Below are positions 14,505-26,734 of a stretch of 64,000 nt of DNA, piece by piece; positions within the stretch are counted from its first letter, which is position 1; every line of letters begins with the position of its first letter. This DNA is from Paramecium tetraurelia (Eukaryota > Ciliophora > Oligohymenophorea > Peniculida > Parameciidae). The notes beneath the pieces were generated by a model. It was not told the DNA's origin, did not search any database, and saw only the letters and a list, made by a program, of their open reading frames with translations. Made by a program: the position numbers and the translations under genes. Where the stretch lies: assembly GCF_000165425.1 (NCBI RefSeq), contig NW_001798989.1, forward strand, positions 1 to 64,000, written 5' to 3'.

Positions 14505-15705
14505 TCAAATCTTCTAAAATTTATTATTACCAAGTTTTATTAAGTTCTACCAATGTTTAAACGAAAAGAATGTAACAAAAAATACTAAAATAAAAGAAAT
14601 TAAAAAATCCAAGTTTAAACTGTCAGCATATGAGAATATATCAATAAGTTAGTAAGTTATCTTCTAACTTCTGTACAGCTACATATTATTATTTTTCTCT
14701 AACTTGGCCAATTAATCTTCAGTAATTATTCCTAATAATGGTAAAGTATGCATAATGCAAAGGGATTTAATAATTATTAATTTTGCCAAATTATCAAAGT
14801 AATCATCAGTAAGGCCAGCATAATATCTTAATAATGCTCCTAATCTTAATATATGATTCCTGAAAAATTAATGACTGAAATCAATAGGGCTTAAATCGTT
14901 CCTTTAATAGTTTTAGGGCACATTTTACGAGTTAATACTAAAACTCTCATAGTGATTAAATAAAACATATTTTTATAAGAGAGTCTTTATTCTCCAATAA
15001 ATACTGGCCAAACTATAAAATTTAGTAGTCGAAATTGATAGAGATGACATGATAATCATGATTAGCAAAATGGGTCTAATTTTTAATTGATATAAAAAAT
15101 GATTGTAATGAAAAAACTTTTTTTTGAATGATGTTTCCTTTCGTTTATGAATATTGCAATGCAACGAAAATTAAAGGAAAGATAGAAGTTATTTTTAAAA
15201 TATCTAGCTTTTCTTACACCTATAATAAATTACCAGAAGAATATGCTTATATTAGAAATCTTACTGATTTCATCCCAAAGAAGAATGTAAAATTTTAACT
15301 TGCTTTATCATTTTACTGTCTTTCATCATCTGAATGAACAAGATATTCAAGCAATTATGCTTTACCTATTACATTACAAAATGCAGCACATATATTAATC
15401 ACTGCCAATAAAATTAATCCAACTTCTCTATGTTCTAGCCCATAATAGGATAGCAACTTCCAATATATAAATCAGAGCAAACAAAAAAAAATTAAATATG
15501 ATTTTCTCCTAGTCACTAAACTTCAGTAAAGAGTTTAAGGCAGGATCTTATTTATAATCTTCTTTTTTTGCATGAGCTTATTGCTAAATATATCAATACA
15601 TTATCCCTATTGAATCTATATATTATTACCTTACGAAAAAGCAATTGTACCAATTAAGAAATATCTCAACAGAAGTGATTATTCAACTTCTTCAACTTTC
15701 ATCAT
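14505..15705 (-). CDS. Multi-pass membrane protein of unknown function
   Basis: About 378 residues. The start ATG-ATG at 15705-15700 is followed by an acidic, glutamine-rich N-terminus and then at least four hydrophobic segments (IIFNFFLFALIYILEVAILL; ILLVIYY; ILLIMIIMSSL; DFLISFILVFFVTFFSF). Three introns are needed: 23 nt, a 22-nt one with an atypical GTT...CAG, and a 19-nt one ending AAG. Together they give a length divisible by three. The second is the least certain; a one-base frameshift there is the alternative. The C-terminal third alternates helices and loops (LRLGALLRYYAGL). No family recognised. Confidence 0.5.
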
Positions 15706-15877
15706 TTTAAATTTAATGATAGCGCGCATCAATGTATTTTGATTAATCAATTATTTCTTTAGGTATATTTTATTTTATAAATAATTAAATAAATAAATAA
15801 AATAAATCGAATAATCTAGAATTTAACATGAAGATGAAATTCTTTGTTTTTCTTTATCTATTTCAATAATTAAAATA

Positions 15878-17695
15878 ATGTCCACAGCATAATAATTTAA
15901 AGACCTTGGTAATTAAGCTTTCAAAGAAAACAAATTTGAAGATGCTGCTAAGTTTTATTCATAAGCAATCGAATTAAATCCAAACGATCATATCCTCTAC
16001 AGTAATAGATCAGGAGCCTATGCTTCACTGTCTAAATATGAAGATGCATTAGCAGATGCTGAAAAATGCATTTCTTTGAATTCAAATTTCGCAAAAGGTT
16101 CTTAATGATTTCTAGATTAGGTTACCAAAGAAAAGGTTTGGCATTACATTACCTTGGAGAATTTGAAAAAGCTATAGATGCATATTAATAGGGCTTAGCC
16201 AAAGATCCAAATAATGCATTACTTTCAGAAGGGTTAAAAGCTGCCTAAACAGAATTATAGGGTACAAAGAACAATCCATTTGCTTCTGCATTGAAAAATC
16301 CTAACATATTAAAACTTCTGGGTATTCTCTAGAAAGATCCAAGAACATCTGCTTTCGCTTCAGATCCAACATTTATGTAATTAATAGGTTTAATGATTGC
16401 TTAACCATAAATGGCAAGCTAATTTATGTAAACTGATCCAAGAATCTAAGCTGCTTTGTCTGTAATAATGGAAAACCCTGAAGCCTAATAGATTTTCTTT
16501 TCCGAATTTGCTGGAAAAATGAAAAAGACAGATGGAGAGAAAAAGGATCATCCTCATTAATAATCATAGAAAATGGAAGAGGAGCACACTCAAGCATAAC
16601 ATGAATAAGAGCAGGAATAACATCATCATGCTCATTCAGAATAAAGTTAATAAAAATAACATCAATAACCACCTCCAAAACCATAACCTTAACTAGAAGA
16701 ATGGGAAGTATAAAAAAACTTGGGTAATGAGGAATATAAGAATAAAAATTTTGAAAATGCTCTTTAATATTATGATGCCGCACTTTAACTAAATAAGGAG
16801 GAAGCCTTGTTGTATAATAATAAAGCAGCTGCCTTTATTGAATAAACTAAATATGATGAAGCATTAGAAGCTATAGAAGAAGGACTCAAAGTGTTGGAAG
16901 TCCATAGCAGTTTCTAAAAAAAGGCTAAATTGTTGGCAAGAAAGGCCAAAATTTATTCTCTTTAAAATAAATTCAATGAGGCTATTCAGTTCTATGAAAA
17001 ATCATTGGTTGAAGATCACGTTTAATCAGTAAAGGATGAGTTAAAAAAGTTGTAAAAGTTATAAAAGGATCTTGAGGCTTAAAATTATATTAACCCTTAA
17101 TTAGGTGAAGAGGCAAATACTAAAGGAGGTGATGCTTTTAAAGCAGGAAAATTCCCAGATGCCATTCAATTCTATAATGATGCAGTTAAGAGAAATCCAA
17201 AGGAACCTAAATATTATTGCAATAGAGCAACAGCATATATGAAATTAATGGAATTCCCAAATGCAGTTTCTGATTTAGAAAAATGCTTATCACTAGATCC
17301 TAAGTATGTAAAGGCATATGTGAAAAAGGCCAATTGTCACTTTGTAATGAAAGAATTCCATAAGGCTAAAACAGTTTACGAAAAGGGATTAGAACTTGAT
17401 CCTAATAATTTGGAGATGCAACAAGGGCTTGAAAAAGTGAAATTTTCAATCTTGTAAGGAAGTGGATCAGAAGAGGAATAATAATAAAGAGCAAAGAGAG
17501 CTATGTAAGACCCAGAAATTCAATAGATACTTCGAGAACCAGAGGTATTATAATTATGTAAATATTTAGGTAATTAATCTTTTGAATGATATGAAAGAGC
17601 ATCCTTAAGATGGATTGAAGGCTATTAAACAGAATCCTTCATTAGCAGCCAAGATTGAGAAGTTAATTGAGGCTGGAGTTCTAAAAACAGGCTGA
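15878..17695 (+). CDS. STI1: STI1/HOP co-chaperone
   Basis: About 589 residues, slightly longer than the usual 540-590. It opens with a TPR block (AFKENKFEDAAKFYSQAIEL, YSNRSGAYASL) followed by a DP/STI1 domain with NPF and LLGILQKDPRTSA-like repeats. A Gln/His/Pro-rich linker leads to a second TPR block (GNEEYKNKNFENALQYYDAA), a third one (GGDAFKAGKFPDAIQFYNDA) and a final DP2 domain ending in EAGVLKTG. This TPR1-DP1-TPR2A-TPR2B-DP2 order is diagnostic for the cytosolic adaptor that passes clients from Hsp70 to Hsp90. Introns are 23 nt (16098-16120) and 25 nt (17545-17569). The 3' end converges on the next gene with a 57-bp gap. Confidence 0.95.
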
Positions 17696-17752
17696 AATTT
17701 CTATATATAAAAGTATTGTTATATGATATTGATATTTTATAATTTCTATTTA

Positions 17753-18554
17753 TCAGCAGTAAAGTTGATAATGTGGAGTTAACATAGGATTGAAGTTGAT
17801 TAATTCTTTTACCTTGACTCCTTTCTTGTTCATTTGGTCTCCATCTGAAATAATCAAGCCTAACATTAAAATTACAAATTAAGTTTTGCTCATTTCTATA
17901 GCTAAGGATAATGAATACTTTTGGACGATTTATTCCAAAACAAAAATTTCTTTATTTTCTAAGAGATCAAGATTAATCATATTTAATTTTAATGTTTTTC
18001 TGTACTCTTAAGTGCTTAATAGTCTCTTGTATAATTAAATGCAAACTGGATAAACACTGGCTTCTATTGTAATGTTTTCAATTTGTTTATATATGGATTT
18101 AATTAAATTATTAAGTTTCACAATGCTGTTAATTACAGAGTTATTGTAATTATCTTACTATTATTCACTTGTTTCTATCAAATAAAAATTTTCCTTTTTT
18201 TAATGGATTACATTGGGGGTTTGATAAATTTTGCAACCTTACTCTAATTGCTTATCTTCAAATTGATTGTTTTATAAATGAACAAACAAGGTAGTCTTTG
18301 AATTTTTATGAGGAGACATTTTAGGTGTAAGAGTTTTAGTAGCCGGACTAATGTTTCTATTGGATTTCTGAATATAGTTTTTTTTATCCCATTTTTATCG
18401 TTAGGAGACTGGAGAGGTCGTAGATTTAAGTGGTGGTACAGCAATTGTTTCATATTTTTCCACATTAGCATATTCATTGTAAATTAGATTAAAAATTTGA
18501 TCTTAATGTTTTTGTAAATTATTCTTGCTGCAAAATTCTTACACTTTCTTCCAT
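17753..18554 (-). CDS. Hypothetical Lys/Asn-rich protein
   Basis: About 260 residues after removal of a 19-nt intron close to the start. The first half is polar with Ser/Thr/Pro-Lys sites (PPLKSTTSPVS, SPATKTLTPKMSPHK), suggesting a phosphorylated disordered region. The second half is more helical (VINSIVKLNNLIKSIYKQIENITIEASVY) and ends with a compact hydrophobic stretch (FVILMLGLIISDGDQ) before TGA. No family is recognised. The start is the only ATG that leads through the intron into the long frame. Confidence 0.55.
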
Positions 18555-19286
18555 AAATTATCTCCTTTATTCAATATAAATTAGAGTGATTAGTTGTTGA
18601 TTTACAAATCAATTGTTGTTAGCATAATTAATAATAATAAGTTTATAAAACATAAATATTATTATATAACTTAAGAGTTTACAACACTTTTATCCTCCAT
18701 ATAAGACTATAATCGACTCTCAAAAATTTATTATAAAAGAAAGCACTTCCCATCTTCTGATTTTTATAAATTAATGGGATAGTTTAAAATAATTTTAGAA
18801 TTAAATGTTATTTTATTACAAAGAGAACTTTGAACATAATACTCTATTGAAGCTGATTTCATTGAATAAATATTGTAGAACATAGTTTTTTATGTTATTA
18901 AACTATTTCACACAATGATGATTAATATTCCTCAGTAAATCAACCTATATCATCTCATAATTTATCAGTATTAATTAGTTTCAGGTATATATGAAATTAA
19001 GTATTAGATTAAATATTCTAAAACAGGAAATTAAATGCTGGTACAAGAATTCCAAATCAAAACGATTGATCATTATTAATAATAATATTAATTAATCAAA
19101 TATTATAAAATTTTACAATTTTGAATTGACTATATTATAATAAATGTTCATATTATTATTATTCCTAAAATTATATTTGAAAGAACAAATCTGAACTAGG
19201 GCGTGTATATATATAAATTTATTTCATTTTAGTATATAAATGGACTGAACAATAATAATAAAGTGAAATATTTAATTTAAAAAATT
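18555..19286. other. Shared upstream region of two divergent genes
   Basis: About 730 bp of very AT-rich DNA between two divergently transcribed genes, so it must contain both promoters. It holds short inverted repeats, for example ttgattt-ac-aaatcaa near 18600. A run of TAATAATAATATTAATTAATC-type sequence lies near 19075. I see no gene-like frame. Confidence 0.6.
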
Positions 19287-20591
19287 ATGATTTCGTTGCT
19301 TTTAGATAAAAAGGAGCATTTTAGGAAAGAAATTCGTCGACAAAAAAATGAAACGATATTTAAATAAAAGCGTGCGTTATACTAGCAGCCTTACAATCAA
19401 ATGAGCTCTTAAGTCATATTAAATAAAATTCAAAAGTTTGAATATTGTGATGAATTATTTAAGCAAATAGCAGACATGGATAATCCACCTAAAATAATCA
19501 AGGATTTGGTTTAATTTTTAAGCCAAACCCAATCTTTGGAGACCATAAAGGAAGGATTAAGGTGCTTAAATAATTAATTGTATTATTTTGATGACTTCGA
19601 CAATTAAGAAAATGAAATCTTTTTATTACTTTAAAAATACTTTTAGAATGATGATTATATATTAAGAAAGAGAACTTTAATGTGTTTGGGAAACTTATTA
19701 TATAATTGTCATCAATTCATCATTCCAGCGCAAAATATATTTTTTAAAGAAGAATTATTACATGAATATTCTGAAGAGTACTCATTTGTTACAAACTTCT
19801 TAACTTAATTTGGTAATTATTCAGACATAATAAAATCAATTTAATTTTTATCAGAAATAATAATGATTAACCCTAACGACATGGCCTTTGAATCAGTGAA
19901 ATCTATTTTTGAAAATTGCACTCCTTTAGATGCTGATGAATTGATCGAACAGAATTTTATTTTACCTTCATCAAGATTATTAATTCATGCTAAAGAAAAC
20001 AAGATTGCTTATGAAGCATTACTTGCCATTTTAAATAAAGCAAATGATTCTACCAAAATTGGTTATTATTAAAGGGGTCTTAATTAGCTTATAACTTATT
20101 TTCTCGATCATCCATTAAAGAAAGAATAGGGATTTTAGTTAATGCTGTATTTTGTTTCAAAGTTTGATGATAGTGAAGAAAATTTGGTTATTGATTCTTT
20201 ATTTTCAATTTTTGAAGGAACAAAAAAGCTACACTAACTTTTGATGTAAGATTGTAATCCTATGAAACTTCTAATTATTTGCAATTCAATAGAAAATGGA
20301 AGCATGGCTATTTTTAAAGAGTTTTTAGATTTAAATATTATTAGCAATATATTTATTCCTTATTTAAGTTTTTCGGATGACCATTCTTCTATCTAAATAA
20401 TAATTTCTGCTATTGATTCTTTGTTATAAAGAGATGAAATGTCAGGGGAAAAATTTTAGTATGTGAAAAAGGCCTTTAATAATGAATAATTTAGGGCTGC
20501 TCTTGAAAGAAACATATATAATGTTGGAGATCGAGTAGAGACGAATTCCAAGATAGACAGTATATTGAATATATTAAATGATTTTTAATGA
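19287..20591 (+). CDS. Importin-alpha-like armadillo protein
   Basis: Single-exon gene of 434 residues, shorter than typical importin-alpha (about 520-530). The first 35 residues are Lys/Arg-rich (FRKEIRRQKNETIFKQKRA), resembling an importin-beta-binding (IBB) segment. The rest is all-helical, with about 45-residue repeats consistent with diverged ARM repeats (RKRTLMCLGNLLYN; SIQFLSEIIMINP; QLMLYFVSKFDDSEENLVIDSLFSIFEG). The conserved Trp/Asn ladder of classical ARM repeats that grips nuclear localisation signals is hardly visible, so cargo binding may be altered or lost. The IBB-plus-ARM reading is an inference from pattern. Both TAA and TAG occur as sense codons. Confidence 0.6.
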
Positions 20592-21073
20592 TTGTTATTT
20601 TATCTTAAAATTAAATTAAAGGGACCCTGTCCTTTAACAACTTATCTTCATTTTACTAAGTAGATTTATACAATATTTTTCTATTGGTTTAATTTGATTG
20701 CATTTAATTCAAATAATGTTCTTTAATCAAATTAACCTTGCTATCAACTTCAAATGAGTAGTTTATAATAATGCTATGCTATGCAATTAATTTAGCTATG
20801 ATTTTGAATTGAAAAAGGCAATTCTTAATCTTTTGTAGGTTGTTAAGAAAAATAAATGAGAATTTCTCATAAATTTCGTATGCGATTTCTTTCATTTCAC
20901 TATCTTTATTTGGAAATTATAAAAGATTTTGATAATATCTATTTTCATATTTAGTAAAGTCGAATGAATCAATTTAACACTTTGCATTTATCAAATAGAA
21001 TTCCAATATGTATGAGATAAAAAAGTTATTTTTTTCATTTTAATTAATATTGTTTTATAATAAATTCAAATAA
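20592..21073 (-). other. Spacer with an open frame of doubtful status
   Basis: Between convergent genes, one minus-strand frame stays open for the whole interval and runs on into both neighbours. Part of it looks protein-like (DSEMKEIAYEIYEKFSFIFLNN; SFEVDSKVNLIKEHYLNQ). It has an internal ATG at 20895, but no stop of its own before it overlaps the 3' end of the importin-alpha-like gene antisense. It could be a small overlapping gene, a remnant, or chance. I do not call a gene. Confidence 0.25.
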
Positions 21074-22303
21074 TCAATCAAGAAGAATATCTGGGCAAAG
21101 TTCTCTAATAACCATATCACTGATTTTTATTTCCATTCCTTCTGCAACTCCGTCCTCTAGTGTCACTTCATCATAATTTACTATTTTTCCTCTAAAATAA
21201 TCGGCAAATTTTTCCAATCTCTTGGAATCAGCCTTAATTAATCTGTAGTGAATTTATCTCATGTTGATTCGATGAATAATTTAATCAGGTTTTAATCCAC
21301 ATGGACAACCTGTTTCATCCCATAGTTCACTATACCCACCAAATTCTTTTCCATGTGGTGGCTAATCACAAATGTGAAAGATATATCTCAAACTTGGAAT
21401 TTTGCTGCTATCCCTCCAACTTATTTATTAAGCTGCTACATTTAGTCCATCTAAGGCTGCTTCAGCACCATCACCACCTCCGTAACAATCTGAACTTTCA
21501 ATAGCTTTTAAAATCTGCTTATCAGAACATAAATCATGCAACTCTGTAAGATAAGTGACTTCTTAAGGAGGATGATCACGATAACACACCAATCCAAATC
21601 TCACGCTTACTTATTCGTTTTTTGATTATTTTTTTATTCTTTCTACTAACATTTAAACAGTGTGTGTTGTTCTTTCCAAATATATATCCATCGATCCTGT
21701 AGTGTCTACAACAAAAACACAGTCAACCATTCCAATTGAAGTTTGATTGGCGTCAGAAGCTACTGATATATTTGATTTAGTCTTTCTAGGTCCTTGTTTA
21801 ACTTATTATTATTGTTAGGACTAAACAATATTTTTTTCTGCAACTTTTGAACTTTTTTCTGTATCTTTAATTTCTGTTTTCTTCTCAACTTTCTTAGGCA
21901 CTTGTTTTTAATTTTTCTTCTCTATTTCCATTTCTGTATTGTTCTTTTTTACAGGTTAAGCTTATTTTTATTTGTTTTACTCAACAGGATTGTTTTTTTG
22001 AACCTTTTAAGGCTAAATAGGTATTTTCTTTTCAATTTTTCTTGAAGGGTTAGATATTGATATTTATGATTATGTTTTAAGATCCTCTTTTGATTTGTTT
22101 TATTATTTTTATTGCTTTTCTCTTTTTACTTTAACCTACTTTTACTAAACAATTTTTTTAGGGGATTCCTTTTGTTTCTTTTAAACCTGTGCTACTCTTT
22201 AAGCCCTTTATCTTTATTACACATTTCTATTTCTCTATCTTGTTCTATCCACTTATTCCATTCTTTGCAAATAATCATTTCCTTCTTTAATTGTTCTCTC
22301 CAT
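21074..22303 (-). CDS. von Willebrand factor A domain protein
   Basis: Intronless, 409 residues. The first about 185 residues are extremely Lys/Gln-rich and low in complexity (repeated KKIEKK, QKQ and QQQQQ runs). The C-terminal half is a vWA domain with a full MIDAS start, DTTGS, at about residues 197-201, after VDCVFVV. It is followed by FGLVCYRDHPP, GGGDGAEAALDGL and RYIFHICDQPPHG, the order seen in the vWA domain of Dictyostelium vwkA-type alpha-kinases. No alpha-kinase domain follows; the protein stops soon after the domain (CPDILLD). It probably binds partners through Mg2+ at the MIDAS site; location unknown. The start is the first ATG of the long frame. Confidence 0.85.
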
Positions 22304-22668
22304 TGATTTAGATCTTTTCACCATTTAATATTATAAATAAAATATAAATAAATTTTATCTAATACTTCTTTGAATTTATAGCTGGTTAAGAAACAAATTT
22401 TAATAAACCATTTGTCAATATAATTATAATCAGATTTATATCAGATTATTATTTGAGACTTCTTGTTATTACAACATTTATACCTATTTAAATTGTCATT
22501 TATTCAAGTGATATTGATAATTATTTTTAATTATGAAAACACATCTTTTTTGTTAATCAAGTGTTAGAAAATATCCTAGATAACATAGAAAGTATCCTCA
22601 ATTTCATTTTTTATAATTTCTAATTTAAACTCAATTAAAATATATACAAATGATATAAAAAATTAAAA
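22304..22668. other. AT-rich spacer
   Basis: About 365 bp between two minus-strand genes, holding the promoter of the vWA gene and the 3' flank of the kinase gene. Only AT-rich, low-information sequence; no gene, repeat or RNA seen. Confidence 0.6.
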
Positions 22669-23711
22669 TCAAAAATGAAAGATGTTTTATAAATAATTTA
22701 TATTACATCTTTTATTAGGATCCATTTCAAATACATTCTATATTATTTCCTTATATTACTAAGGAATTCTTTTGTTTTTCCAAAAATCTTTCCAATTACT
22801 TTTTGTTATTTATATCCATTTCTAACAGTTATTTTAATTATTATAAGGGAATTCATTTGTTAAAAGCTAATACAATATTACTCCCATCGCAAATACTTCT
22901 GTTTTTTCATTAAGAAAATTAGCACCGTCTAAAAAGAATTCTGGTGCGAAGTAACCTCTTGATCCTCTTCTGCTTTTAATCTTTTATTATATTTAATTTG
23001 CAAATCCTAAGTCACATATTTTGATTTATAATGTAGAGGAATCCACTAATACGTTGGCAGTCTTTAGGTCGCAGTGGTAATAGCCAGATTATAAAATGTC
23101 ATAATATCCTTCAATAATTTGAGTAAAAATATAGTTAACGTGATATTATTCTAGTTTAAAATGTTGAAGGTATTATTGCAGATTATAGTCACCAAATTTT
23201 TCATATAATATCCATTCAAATTTTTCTTCGTCATGACTAAAATGTTAAACAAATAATATTACCAAACATAAACTATAATATATTTACTCTTGATTTTTTG
23301 GCTGGCTTAAATTTCTCCAATTCTTTCATCTTAAGTTGTGGTCTCTTTAAATATTTTGATAGCATAATACAAGTCTTTATAAGGCAATTCATAAATCTAA
23401 TATTTTTTCATTTATACATCTGCTTAAAGTCCTTCATCAATCTTTGTTAAACTTTGTTTGTTTTTTAGTTACATTTTGACACTCTCTAGTAATTTTGAAT
23501 CTTTCATCAAGTTGTTTAAAAAAAAAATTTTATTAAATGAATCTTTTTCATTTAAAAACTTATCGAATTTATGAATGAATTAACATAACACTAATTTTTT
23601 ATCTTTTAATTTCTAAGATGTCGACTAAATATCTACCCTTTCTGAAAATGAATTTAAACCTTGAGTATTTTTACATAAATCAAGGATTCTAACAGATAAT
23701 TGGTGCTCATA
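22669..23711 (-). CDS. Protein kinase, probably Ser/Thr
   Basis: 338 residues, one 26-nt intron at 23237-23262. A helical N-terminal extension of about 75 residues precedes the kinase domain. The domain shows an AIKIF lysine strand and the catalytic loop HCDLKTANVLVD (about residue 204), where HCD replaces HRD. The metal-binding motif is DLG rather than DFG (about residue 224). APE lies near residue 245, with WRDFW-like and P-x-x-R features of the C-lobe after it. The glycine-rich loop is weak. The Lys after HCD (HCDLK) suggests Ser/Thr specificity. It could be active, since Asp, Lys and Asn of the catalytic core are present. It starts divergently 83 bp from the next gene. Confidence 0.85.
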
Positions 23712-23794
23712 AAAGAAGTTGAGAAATACAATTCAATAAAAATTTTGATTAGAATTGTATTATAAAAAATATATATATTTTAATTTGAAATCAG

Positions 23795-24658
23795 ATGAGT
23801 GTTAATGATAATGGCTAAGAATGCAATACTTTGGATGAATAGCATAAATAATAAATGATGTAATTAGAAACAATGGGGATGATGTGTAAATATCAAATGA
23901 TTTTCACTAAAATGGATGCGGCATTATTGAAAATAGCATCAATATTGAGATAAAAGTAAATTATCAAATATAAACACAGATAAAATAACGACAAGTCATA
24001 TGCTTTATTTCAAATTAAGGATAGATCAGTCGGTCAAAAGTAATTAATAATGGTCAATGCATTATCAATAGCTTAAAGAATGAAGTTAAAGTTAAATGGA
24101 TTATTTAATTTTTGTGAAAAACATGCTTAAGAGAATTAATTTGTAGGTATTTGCAGTATTAGTAATTCAAGCATTTCATAAAATGGTAATTCTGTCAAAA
24201 GCTAAAAATCAAGAACAGAGACTCAAGGAAGAAAACGAAAAATAGAAGAAGGAATTTTTATTCAAATTGAATTAAAAGGATGAAGACATCGATAGGTAAA
24301 GAAAAAAGAATGAAGAATTAGAGGGAATTTTATATTAATAAAAGCAAAGGGAGAGTGATTGCACAATCAAATTATAATAAAAAATGAAATTGATTCAAAG
24401 ATATGAAACTGATCTTTTAGAATTAAAGAGATAACCTTCTTCAACTAAGAATTCTAATTAAGAAAATAGAGTAATCTTATTTATTATTAATTTAAGTTGA
24501 AAGAATTAGAAAATAACAATGCCATACTAAGCTTATAAATATAATAAAATTCTTAATCTTTAATAAATTTTGTAAAGGAGATGAATGAATTATTGGACAG
24601 TCATTCTTTTATATTGAATGAGAAGAACATTAGCAGCTTTCGTGCAAAATATAAATGA
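23795..24658 (+). CDS. Coiled-coil protein
   Basis: About 270 residues after removal of 25-nt and 26-nt introns, both ending AAG. The N-terminal third is helical and methionine-rich (QMMQLETMGMMCKYQ). The middle and C-terminal parts are strongly heptad-like and charged (NQEQRLKEENEKQKKEF; DRQRKKNEELEGILYQQ), which predicts a long coiled coil, then SLINFVKEMNELLDSHSF. No catalytic motif. Likely structural, possibly cytoskeletal; no family assigned. Confidence 0.6.
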
Positions 24659-24699
24659 ATTTTTATTTATTTTGTATCGATAATTTACAGCTTGGATAC

Positions 24700-26230
24700 T
24701 CAACTAATTTGTTCATCTAACTCAGTATGTTATAAAAACTCATGAAACATTACTTAATTTTTATCTATCAACTCTGCAAACTAATGCTCCAATCTCATAG
24801 AATTCAATCCTAATTCCATAGGATAAGTTTCTAATTTGAGCATTCTGTTAATTAATTTATCATTGCATTAAATAAATCTGCCTTTTCTATTACTTATATA
24901 ATGAGTAAACGATTTGACCATTTACAATTTTTCATTCGATGGCAGATGATTATTAATGTTTACTGTTAGAAACCCAGTTTTGAAATCAACTTGCACTAAA
25001 AATTATTGTTACTGCTATTTCAATTGTAATTCTTTTAGTTGCAGTAGGCAGGATAATAATTGCTAAGAAGAAAGCTGATATTTTAATTGTAGAGTCATTT
25101 CTTCATTTAAATTATTATTGTTATTAATATTGTTGTTGGTCTATTTATTATTATTCTGATTCCACAATTATCGTGTCACATATTTATCAACTACATTATC
25201 TAGAGTTTACTTCAAATCTGGAAGGTTTTAGGTTCCTTATTAGATTATTTTATATTAATTCGAATAGCAATCATATAGAAATTAGATCTAATCAATTTAT
25301 TTAAATTTATACTTTTTATCTTTGTTATTAAGATAATTTAATTAATGAATCGAATAGATAGTACAAATTAGTTTTGCTAATAAATTTTTTGTCTAAATTA
25401 ATCTCTTATTTAATAGGTAATTCCAAAGATTCAGTTTTTAAAGAAACTTCATATACAATTCCAAATCTATGTTATTACCCAATAAATAATTAATTGATGA
25501 TAGGCGAAGCTGTGGGAGTTTCAGTTTGAAGTTAATGAGAGGTTGGTGAAATAGCAACTAACCCAGTAACAACTTAGTTTAGATTATCATATTCCACTGA
25601 ATCCAAGGGAGTAGAATTGTCACTTAAAATTGTAAATAATCTTTGTTAACCTGCTAATGGGATTCTTCTTCCATATTAGGCCAAAAATTAATTCACATCT
25701 TAAACTCTATTTCCTACTCCTACTTTAACAATTTGAGTTTACTAATCATATTCTTTATGCTGAACCTTCCTAAGATTAATGATTAAAAAAGGGAATTTAC
25801 AATATGTAAGCCTCTTGATCTCCTTTTAAGATAAGTTAAGATTATTTTAAAGCTATTGTTTATAGTCTTCAATACTATCAACATCCATTGTAGTAACTTT
25901 AAATCCATATTTAGCTGCTTTTTATACTATTTTTTTGATAGCTTCCACTTTTTAAACATAAATGATTGCTGTAGGTGTCGAAAACTTTTACGCAACATAT
26001 TGTTTCATGTTACCAAAATGAAGGTGCATTCCATCACTTCTAGCGACAACATTGCCAATAATCTAATCGTCGAACTGCTCTGTTCCATCATCTTTCTTAA
26101 AATAGGTTCTTGCTAATTTTCTGATGAATCTGAGTCTCCGAAAGTAGGTCTCTTCAAAATACTAATTCACAAAATATGAGGTTGACAAAGCACCACATAT
26201 AAGAGATATTCGAACGTATAAATTTTTCAT
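24700..26230 (-). CDS. PCMH-type FAD-binding domain protein
   Basis: 501 residues, one 25-nt intron. A short hydrophobic N-terminus (LICGALSTSYFVNQYF) could be a signal anchor or mitochondrial presequence. The next about 200 residues fit a PCMH/FAD_binding_4 fold: TPTAIIYVQKVEAIKKIVQKAAKYGFKVT, where the P-x-A-I...V-x-x...K-x-x-x-A...G pattern is typical, and later KVGVGNRVQDVNQFLAQYG. The glycine cluster and His or Cys that tether FAD in active oxidases are not obvious, so flavin binding is uncertain. A Gln/Asn-rich insert (about residues 330-400) separates it from a helical C-terminus. Family assignment is an inference; an FAD-linked oxidase relative is most likely. Confidence 0.5.
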
Positions 26231-26734
26231 TAAATTTATGAATTTTTTTAATCTATCCCTCTAAGCAATGCCTTAATAAAATAATTTTAGAATTCCCATA
26301 GATTCATAAAATCATTAACTTTAAGTCTAATTGAAGAAGATCTATTGTGCTCGAATGAATTTGAAATTAAGGATTTCTATATTGTGTTCAAAAATTTGGA
26401 AACAATTATGCTCATATATTGAATCAAATACATTATTATCTAAATGGAAGAAATCAGAATGATTCTAAAGGATTAAAAGAAATAAGAAATCAGATAATCA
26501 TGAATATATCAATTAATACACCTCTAAAAAGATTATCATCAATTGAAGAAATTAATTTCATTATGAGGATCTTTGTAAATCACCTAACTTTAATCAACCC
26601 TTTTCATAATATATAGAGTTGCAATATTTAGAAAAATAAATGGATTGTAAACTGAGAGACTGTAAATTAATTAATGAGCATAAAATTTCACTTATAAATT
26701 ATAAAAAATGCTTTTTAAGAATGAATAACAATAA
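26231..26734. other. Spacer with a short plus-strand frame
   Basis: About 500 bp between two minus-strand genes. One plus frame (about 26371-26658) is open for some 95 codons and includes NQIHYYLNGRNQNDSK and LKRLSSIEEINFIMRI. It has no convincing ATG start and no exon partner. It may be a remnant. Promoter of the FAD gene should lie here. Confidence 0.35.

Noticed and set aside
16424-16783. 119-residue minus-strand frame
   Set aside because: Shadow of the STI1 gene, whose TPR and DP domains are unmistakable on the plus strand.
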